The notes beneath the pieces are model-generated. The model worked only from the letters and a program-made list of their open reading frames with translations. It was not told the DNA's origin and did not search any database. This document shows positions 59,246-64,000 of a DNA stretch of 64,000 nucleotides, one piece after another. The DNA is taken from the NCBI GenBank assembly GCA_017545185.1, contig JAFWQJ010000003.1, forward strand, positions 1 through 64,000. Reading direction: 5' to 3'. The stretch comes from Oscillospiraceae bacterium (lineage in GTDB: Bacteria > Bacillota > Clostridia > Oscillospirales > Ruminococcaceae). Position numbers and translations under genes: made by a program. Numbering within the stretch: the stretch's first letter is position 1; the number at the start of each line of letters is the position of its first letter.

Positions 59246-61246
59246 TTACAGATACTGCGTGGTGTGGTTGCGGATCGCTCTGGAAATGGCATCGGCATCC
59301 TGCATCGTGACCCTTCCGTCATAGTTCACATCCGCAGTTTTCTTGTTAAAGTTCTTCGGCGTATAACCGCGGGCTGCCTGCGTGACGGCATCCACATCCT
59401 TGTTATCGACCAGGCCGTCTCCGTTCACATCACCCATTTTGTTGCTGACATCCGGAATGCCGACCGTATTGAATGCATTGACAACATAGTTCTTGTACTT
59501 CGTTCTGTCGGACGCGGACAGGGACTTCCTGCTCAGAACGGCATCGGCCGCCTTCAGAACAGCGGTTCTGCACTGGATGAAGTTTGCGGCATTCGCGCCC
59601 TGGCTCAGATAATCGAGCGACGTATACCAGATTTCTCTGCCGATCGCAGCAGGCAGGCCGGCATGATGCATCAGGTATGCGGCATGGGAGATGATCGTGC
59701 TGGCACTGTGCTGCTCAATGTGCTCATACGCGCCCAGATTCTGTTTGTCGTACCGGTACGCATTGTAATGATAGTAGAAGAGATTGCCGTCATAAGGATT
59801 CCGCTGCCTTCCGCTGCTCGGCGAGCAGGTCAGATCTCTTGAGCAGCGGCCGGACTGCTTATATTCATCCTCAGCGAATTTCCACTGCAGCTTGTTCTCG
59901 AAATATTCGCCCATGATATCGCTGTAGGCTTCCTGCAGCGCATCCGTCTCAGTATTGTTGTTGTTCTGATCTTCCCACTTCACCTTTGCGATCGTGACAC
60001 GGTGCGTAAATTCATGCGCGGCCACATCCCATGCACAGGCTGCAGCTTCTTTATGTTCGCTGTCGCCGGAGTTGAATATCGCATAAGCAATATAATTGCC
60101 GCACGGGCTGGCAAAAGAACCTTGACTGGACTGATACCGCGCTCTCACCGCAAGTGCGGAGCCCTTTCCGTCTGTTCCCTTCCAGCCGAAATTGTTGAGA
60201 TAGAAATCATAGATCCGCTGCACGACATACATCGTTCCTGCCTCTAATTTGTCATCCATCATTTTTGACTTGGAAGACACATGATATGTACCGGCACATA
60301 AGTTTGAAAGTCCGAGCGTGTTCTGAAAGTTATACGCCATACCGGAAACGCTCTTTTCAAAGAAATACTGCTCATGCCGCGCAAAATAATAGTCTCTCAG
60401 TGCATACTCAGGGTTATAGTCATCCCTCGTAATATAGATGTTTCGCTTGGAATCATACGAATAATAATCATCCCCCTGCTTTGCATACGTCAGCATGAAT
60501 CTGTTGGAATGCACGATCGGATTGTATTTGCCGTCGCTTGTGCTGGTCATCTGTTCCACACTCTGCGGCAGGGCATAAGCCGGGCCGACCTGATGCAGAA
60601 CGGTGCCGGTTTCCGCATCGAGATACACGATCGAAGCGTCAATACGGTCGGTCACGCCGTGCCATGCAAGATGCGGCTTGCCATCCTCCGTCCGGAACAC
60701 GACCAGTTCCGGCGTGCCGGAGACCTCTGCATCGAGCTGCTCCTGCAGGATCGTCTTTGCGGCATCCGCAGGGATCTCCGGTGCAGTATCCAGCGTCAGG
60801 CCGGGTGCAAAGGAGCTTGTCAGAAAATTCGCCTGTCTGCTGCTCTGATCCACAACAAGCTTGACATAAGCGTTCCGGACAGTGAGCCCCTGATACACCT
60901 GACGGAAGGTGTAAACATCGTTGTATGTGCTTTCGGTCCTGCTGTCAAAGATGAGCTCGCTGTCAAAATCGGCAATGCCCAGCAGGCCGGACATGCCCTT
61001 CAGAACAGCAGCTGCGTCGCTTTCACTGCGAATCTTCCGCGCGGAAATGATGCCGTCGATTTCGGAAGCGGCACCGGTTTCCGTGTACGCAATGCGCGGC
61101 AGGACACCTCCGTTTGCTTCGGTCAGGACAGCGCATGCGTCAGCCGGCACAGTCCGGGCGGTTTCCGCTGCAAAGGCAGCAGGACTTGCGGACTGCAGAG
61201 CAACTGCGCACAGTGCGGCGATTGTGAGAATGGATTTTCGTTTCAT
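59246..61246 (-). CDS. Secreted M4 (thermolysin-like) metalloprotease with dockerin
   Basis: 666 residues: signal peptide (1-27), FTP/propeptide region (~45-210, including FRQVYQGLTVRNAYVKLVVD), M4 catalytic domain (~235-585) and dockerin (~590-660). The zinc site is HEFTH (~411-415) with the third ligand in ALQEAYSD; the C-terminal His is in EHIEQHSAS. The dockerin (GDVNGDGLVDNKDVDAV, ADVNYDGRVTMQDADAI) is yet another class. It may process or protect cellulosome proteins. AGGAGG lies just before ATG 61246. Confidence 0.93.
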   Translation of the reverse strand: MKRKSILTIAALCAVALQSASPAAFAAETARTVPADACAVLTEANGGVLPRIAYTETGAASEIDGIISARKIRSESDAAAVLKGMSGLLGIADFDSELIFDSRTESTYNDVYTFRQVYQGLTVRNAYVKLVVDQSSRQANFLTSSFAPGLTLDTAPEIPADAAKTILQEQLDAEVSGTPELVVFRTEDGKPHLAWHGVTDRIDASIVYLDAETGTVLHQVGPAYALPQSVEQMTSTSDGKYNPIVHSNRFMLTYAKQGDDYYSYDSKRNIYITRDDYNPEYALRDYYFARHEQYFFEKSVSGMAYNFQNTLGLSNLCAGTYHVSSKSKMMDDKLEAGTMYVVQRIYDFYLNNFGWKGTDGKGSALAVRARYQSSQGSFASPCGNYIAYAIFNSGDSEHKEAAACAWDVAAHEFTHRVTIAKVKWEDQNNNNTETDALQEAYSDIMGEYFENKLQWKFAEDEYKQSGRCSRDLTCSPSSGRQRNPYDGNLFYYHYNAYRYDKQNLGAYEHIEQHSASTIISHAAYLMHHAGLPAAIGREIWYTSLDYLSQGANAANFIQCRTAVLKAADAVLSRKSLSASDRTKYKNYVVNAFNTVGIPDVSNKMGDVNGDGLVDNKDVDAVTQAARGYTPKNFNKKTADVNYDGRVTMQDADAISRAIRNHTTQYL

Positions 61247-61311
61247 AAATACCCTCCTAAAATGTAGTGTGATTCTTTCGTTGATATATTTTTTAACACG
61301 AAAGCAGCTAT

Positions 61312-61340
61312 ATTCTACCATAAAAAGCAATAAAAAGCAA
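61312..61340 (-). promoter_or_regulatory. Promoter of the M4 protease gene
   Basis: Minus-strand TTGCTT, 17 bases, TAGAAT with TG one base upstream. Confidence 0.7.
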
Positions 61341-61537
61341 GCGATTTAATAAATGCTTCATCTATTTGCGGCAATACCTCCGAAAGATTTGAACAGGCGC
61401 CGTTTTTTATATACAGCAGCTACAACAGATCCGGTCTGCGCACCTGCAGATCCGCCGCTGCACCCGCAGGCTGCAGTTATGATAATATCGTACAGAAAAC
61501 GCGCAGAATTTGATTTCACTCTTGGCATCTTTGTTTC

Positions 61538-61566
61538 TTGCATTTTGAGTTAGCATATGCTATAAT
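61538..61566 (+). promoter_or_regulatory. Promoter of the methyltransferase gene
   Basis: TTGCAT, 17 bases, TATAAT with TGC before the -10. The spacer is filled by a palindromic operator (61549-61564). Confidence 0.85.
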
Positions 61567-61592
61567 ATATACGGCAGTTTGCTTATGCTAAC
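61549..61592 (+). promoter_or_regulatory. Two palindromic operators, DtxR/MntR-like
   Basis: 61549-61564 (GTTAGCATATGCTATA) and 61577-61592 (GTTTGCTTATGCTAAC) each match the palindrome GTTAGCATATGCTAAC at 14 of 16 positions. They flank the -10 and transcription start, 28 bp centre to centre. TTAG...CTAA half-sites are typical of the iron/manganese DtxR family. Confidence 0.65.
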
Positions 61593-61610
61593 TACATAGG
61601 AGGAAGAAAC

Positions 61611-62408
61611 ATGGAATTGAAACTCGGCGACGTACAAACAACAGCACTGATCCCGCTGGCGATCAAGGCGAATGAGACACAGCGGAAGCATCCCCGCATC
61701 AAAGACCCGAAAGCTGTCGAGATCATCCGGTCGCTCAGAATCGACACGAAGCCCTACGATAAATTCATGTCGCATGAGGGCGTGATCGCACGGACGATCA
61801 TGCTTGACCGTCAGTTAAAGGGCATCATCAAAAAAGCACCGGATACTGTCATTGTCAATGTCGGTGCAGGCTTTGACGACCGTTTTTCCAGAGTGGACAA
61901 CGGCAGGATCCTGTGGTTTGACCTCGATCTTCCGGATTCGATCGCCGCAAGAAAAAAAGCCTTCCCGGAACGTGACCGCGTCACCATGATCGCAGGAAAT
62001 GCACTGGAAAGCGGCTGGTGCAAACCGGTACAGGACGCACTCGCCGGCAAAAAGGCAAAACCTGTTTTCATTGCAGAGGGTCTGTTTATGTATCTGACGT
62101 TCGATCAGATCCGGACATTTCTGGAGGTACTGAAAAGCAATTTTCCCGGCGGCGGCATTCTGATCGCGGAACAGAACTGCAAAGCGATGCAGAAAAGCGA
62201 AAAGCACCATGATACGGTAAAAAATACCAATGCGCATTTTATGTCGGGGACGGATTCCGGACAGGAGATCGCAGATCTGACGGACAGAATCGAGTTTGTG
62301 GAGGAACACAGCTTCAATGAAGAAATGAGGAAATACAGCATCCGTGCAAAGCTCTTTGCGCTGCTGCTCCCGAAAATGAATGACCGCTGGGCGACCTTCC
62401 GCTGGTAA
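61611..62408 (+). CDS. COG3315/LCMT-type SAM-dependent methyltransferase
   Basis: 265 residues, no signal peptide. SAM-binding motif I is VIVNVGAGFDDRF; WFDLDLPDSIAARKKAF and AEGLFMYLTFDQIRTFL are signatures of the leucine-carboxyl/TcmP-type O-methyltransferases. The substrate is unknown. Operators resembling metalloregulator boxes overlap the promoter, and the feo genes follow on the same strand, so it is probably metal-regulated. AGGAGGAAGAAAC leads into ATG 61611. Confidence 0.85.
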   Translation: MELKLGDVQTTALIPLAIKANETQRKHPRIKDPKAVEIIRSLRIDTKPYDKFMSHEGVIARTIMLDRQLKGIIKKAPDTVIVNVGAGFDDRFSRVDNGRILWFDLDLPDSIAARKKAFPERDRVTMIAGNALESGWCKPVQDALAGKKAKPVFIAEGLFMYLTFDQIRTFLEVLKSNFPGGGILIAEQNCKAMQKSEKHHDTVKNTNAHFMSGTDSGQEIADLTDRIEFVEEHSFNEEMRKYSIRAKLFALLLPKMNDRWATFRW

Positions 62409-62444
62409 CAGAGACCGTATGCAGACATTTTCCGATATCGTATA

Positions 62445-62460
62445 GTTAGCTATAGGTAAC
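62445..62460 (+). promoter_or_regulatory. Operator-like palindrome before the feo operon
   Basis: GTTAGCTATAGGTAAC, a near-palindrome with GTTA/TAAC ends like the methyltransferase operators, overlapping a TATAGT -10 candidate (62441-62446). The -35 is weak. Confidence 0.55.
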
Positions 62461-62476
62461 AAAGGAGGATGATGAC

Positions 62477-62851
62477 TTGTATTTTGCAATGACGGCAGCC
62501 GCCCTGTGCGGCGTGATCCTGATCGTCTTTTCGGTCGTGCATAAGATCCGGTACGGCGGGGGCTGCTGCGGCGGGCATGAAGCTGCTGCGGCAAAGATCC
62601 ATGCGGCCGACCGCGATCTCTCACATTATCCGTATCAGTATACCGCGGAGATCGAAGGCATGGTCTGTTCGCACTGCGTTCGGAATGTGGAAAATGCCTT
62701 TCATGCAGATACGGGCATCCGCGCTGCTGTCGATCTTTGCCGCAAAACCGCAAGGCTCTATGCCAAGCATCCGCTGACACGGAAAGAAGCGGCAGCGATG
62801 CTGGACGGCACAAGCTATACACTGACTGAATTCAAGGAGGTAAAGGAATGA
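62477..62851 (+). CDS. Membrane-anchored HMA-domain protein linked to Feo
   Basis: 124 residues from a TTG start (62477) with AAAGGAGG 8 bases upstream; ATG 62489 is too distant from it. One N-terminal membrane helix (AMTAAALCGVILIVFSVVH) is followed by GGGCCGGH, like the short FeoB-associated Cys-rich membrane proteins, and then a heavy-metal-associated domain with EGMVCSHCVRNVENAF (CxxC). It may pass or sense metal next to the FeoB transporter. Its stop overlaps the feoA start (ATGA). Confidence 0.8.
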   Translation: MYFAMTAAALCGVILIVFSVVHKIRYGGGCCGGHEAAAAKIHAADRDLSHYPYQYTAEIEGMVCSHCVRNVENAFHADTGIRAAVDLCRKTARLYAKHPLTRKEAAAMLDGTSYTLTEFKEVKE

Positions 62852-63075
62852 ATCTGGGCGAACTGAAAGAGAATTCCGAAGCCGTCGTCAGCGGCATTTC
62901 GGGGGATGCGCGGTTTATCAGCCGCATCACATCCATCGGTCTGACACCGGGCTGCCGTGTGCAGATCATCAAAAATGACAGGAACCGTCCTGTCCTGCTG
63001 TACTCGCGGGATACGATGATCGCCGTGAACCGCAAAGAATGTGCAGGCATTACCGTTTCGGAGGTGAGAAAATGA
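62848..63075 (+). CDS. feoA: FeoA, SH3-like ferrous iron transport protein
   Basis: 75 residues, the usual FeoA length, with SRITSIGLTPGCRVQIIKNDRNRPVLLYSRDTMIAVNRKEC as the SH3-like core. It binds the cytosolic side of FeoB and is needed for Fe2+ uptake. It overlaps the upstream HMA gene and the downstream feoB gene, each by 4 bases, giving tight coupling. Confidence 0.92.
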   Translation: MNLGELKENSEAVVSGISGDARFISRITSIGLTPGCRVQIIKNDRNRPVLLYSRDTMIAVNRKECAGITVSEVRK

Positions 63076-64000
63076 GCGCAACGATCGCACTGCTCGGACA
63101 GCCGAACTCCGGCAAATCGACGCTGTTCAATGCGCTGACGGGCCTTCGTCAGCATGTCGGAAACTGGCCGGGCAAAACCGTCGAGAAAAAGGAAGGCACC
63201 TTCACGCACAAGGGCGATACCTATTCCGTGGCCGACCTGCCGGGCTCGTACAGTATGTCCGCAAACTCGGATGAGGAAGTCATCACGCGGGATTTCATCG
63301 CGTCCGGCAAGGCGGATGTGGTCTGCATACTGGCGGACAGCTCGCAGCTGGAACGCAGCCTGTTCATGCTCGCCGATTACGCCGGGCTTTCCGCGCCTTG
63401 CTTTCTGGTATTGAATATGGCGGATGTCGCGAAGGAGCGCGGCAAGAAGATCGACGCAAAGAAAATCGAGCAGAAGCTCGGGATTCCGGTGATGCTGTTT
63501 TCTGCGACCGATACGAAATCATACGACACGTTTTATGCGGCGCTGGAACGCGCGCTGAAAGAGAGATCACATATCAATGCCGCGGCGCTTGAGGCGGAAT
63601 ATGAAAAGATCGACGGTTATCGGGATATCCGGCAGCGGATCTCGAACTGCGAGATCCCGGGGTATACCCCGATGTGGCTGACCGTCAAGACACTGGAGCA
63701 TGACAAGGTCATCACGGCAAAGCTGAAAAATGCGCTTCCGGATGAGATCATGGAGGAGATCGAACGGCATACCAAGGGGACGGAAACTGCGATCGCTGCC
63801 GGAGAATGCAAATTCAAATGGATCGACAGCATCCTGAACGGCGCCGTCACGGAGACCAAAACCAAAGCAGCGCTCGGCAGGCTTGACCGCATCTATACGC
63901 ATAAATTCTGGGGCAAGCCCGCGGTCGTGCTGACGGTCCTGCTCGGCCTGCTCGCGTCCTTTATTCCGGCGCTGCCGGTCATGGGCGTCGGCTCCGGCGT
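63072..64000 (+). CDS. feoB: FeoB ferrous iron transporter, 3' end beyond window
   Basis: The first 309 codons are visible. The G domain has G1 GQPNSGKST, G3 DLPGSY and G4 NMAD (NKxD variant common in FeoB), with the TVEKKEG switch between. A GDI-like helical region follows, and the first membrane helix (AVVLTVLLGLLASFIPALP) begins at the window edge. FeoB imports Fe2+ across the cytoplasmic membrane. It starts at ATG 63072, overlapping feoA by 4 bases. Confidence 0.95.
   Translation, partial: MSATIALLGQPNSGKSTLFNALTGLRQHVGNWPGKTVEKKEGTFTHKGDTYSVADLPGSYSMSANSDEEVITRDFIASGKADVVCILADSSQLERSLFMLADYAGLSAPCFLVLNMADVAKERGKKIDAKKIEQKLGIPVMLFSATDTKSYDTFYAALERALKERSHINAAALEAEYEKIDGYRDIRQRISNCEIPGYTPMWLTVKTLEHDKVITAKLKNALPDEIMEEIERHTKGTETAIAAGECKFKWIDSILNGAVTETKTKAALGRLDRIYTHKFWGKPAVVLTVLLGLLASFIPALPVMGVGSG

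Overview
The window looks like the chromosome of a cellulosome-producing Ruminococcus-type gut Firmicute (Oscillospiraceae). Seen directly: nine genes encode a dockerin or dockerin-like Ca-binding repeat, one decayed gene keeps half of one, and there is a class B sortase, a BspA-like surface protein, an anaerobic class III ribonucleotide reductase and a ferrous-iron (Feo) operon. Nearly all readable promoters are sigma-70 type with 17-bp spacing and an extended TGN before the -10. No phage, IS element, CRISPR array or rRNA was found.

Layout. 1-7.1 kb: housekeeping (DUF1292, SecB-like, YdcF-like, radical SAM, trxB, nrdD, nrdG). Codon usage shifts inside nrdD near 5.2-5.4 kb, so the first ~5.3 kb may come from recombination or a chimeric assembly. 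7.5-9.4 kb: pheB-hom. 9.5-14.6 kb: dockerin-bearing CE2-type esterase, a SpoIID-domain protein whose domain order looks circularly permuted, and a sortase. 14.7-18.2 kb: pncC, then thiI-GNAT-nifS for tRNA thiolation. 18.3-18.6 kb: tRNA-Gly(CCC) and tRNA-Leu(CAG). 19.2-36.8 kb: polysaccharide-degradation block with GH43, GH9-CBM3, a decayed subtilisin-like protease, GH5, a small cohesin-like/dockerin protein, CBM4-GH9 (possibly catalytically dead) and a four-repeat dockerin protein. 37-39.4 kb: BspA-like protein followed by a 37-residue peptide gene.

39.4-47.6 kb: a tightly packed six-gene minus-strand operon from one strong promoter: cytidylyltransferase-PLP enzyme fusion, opine-dehydrogenase-like protein, acyl-AMP ligase-ACP-PlsC fusion, HAD phosphatase, CDP-alcohol phosphatidyltransferase and MFS transporter. 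Together these look like a pathway for an unusual phospholipid with an amino-acid-derived headgroup; it is the best candidate here for an undescribed system.

47.9-64 kb: ECF sigma/anti-sigma pair, PfkB kinase, an NPCBM-like repeat dockerin protein, an accessory stretch (frameshifted ADP-ribosylglycohydrolase, HD hydrolase, unknown protein with patatin lipase, SNF2 helicase), an M4 metalloprotease with dockerin, and an iron-linked segment (COG3315-type methyltransferase, TM-Cys-HMA protein, feoA, feoB cut by the window end) sharing palindromic operators that resemble DtxR-family sites.
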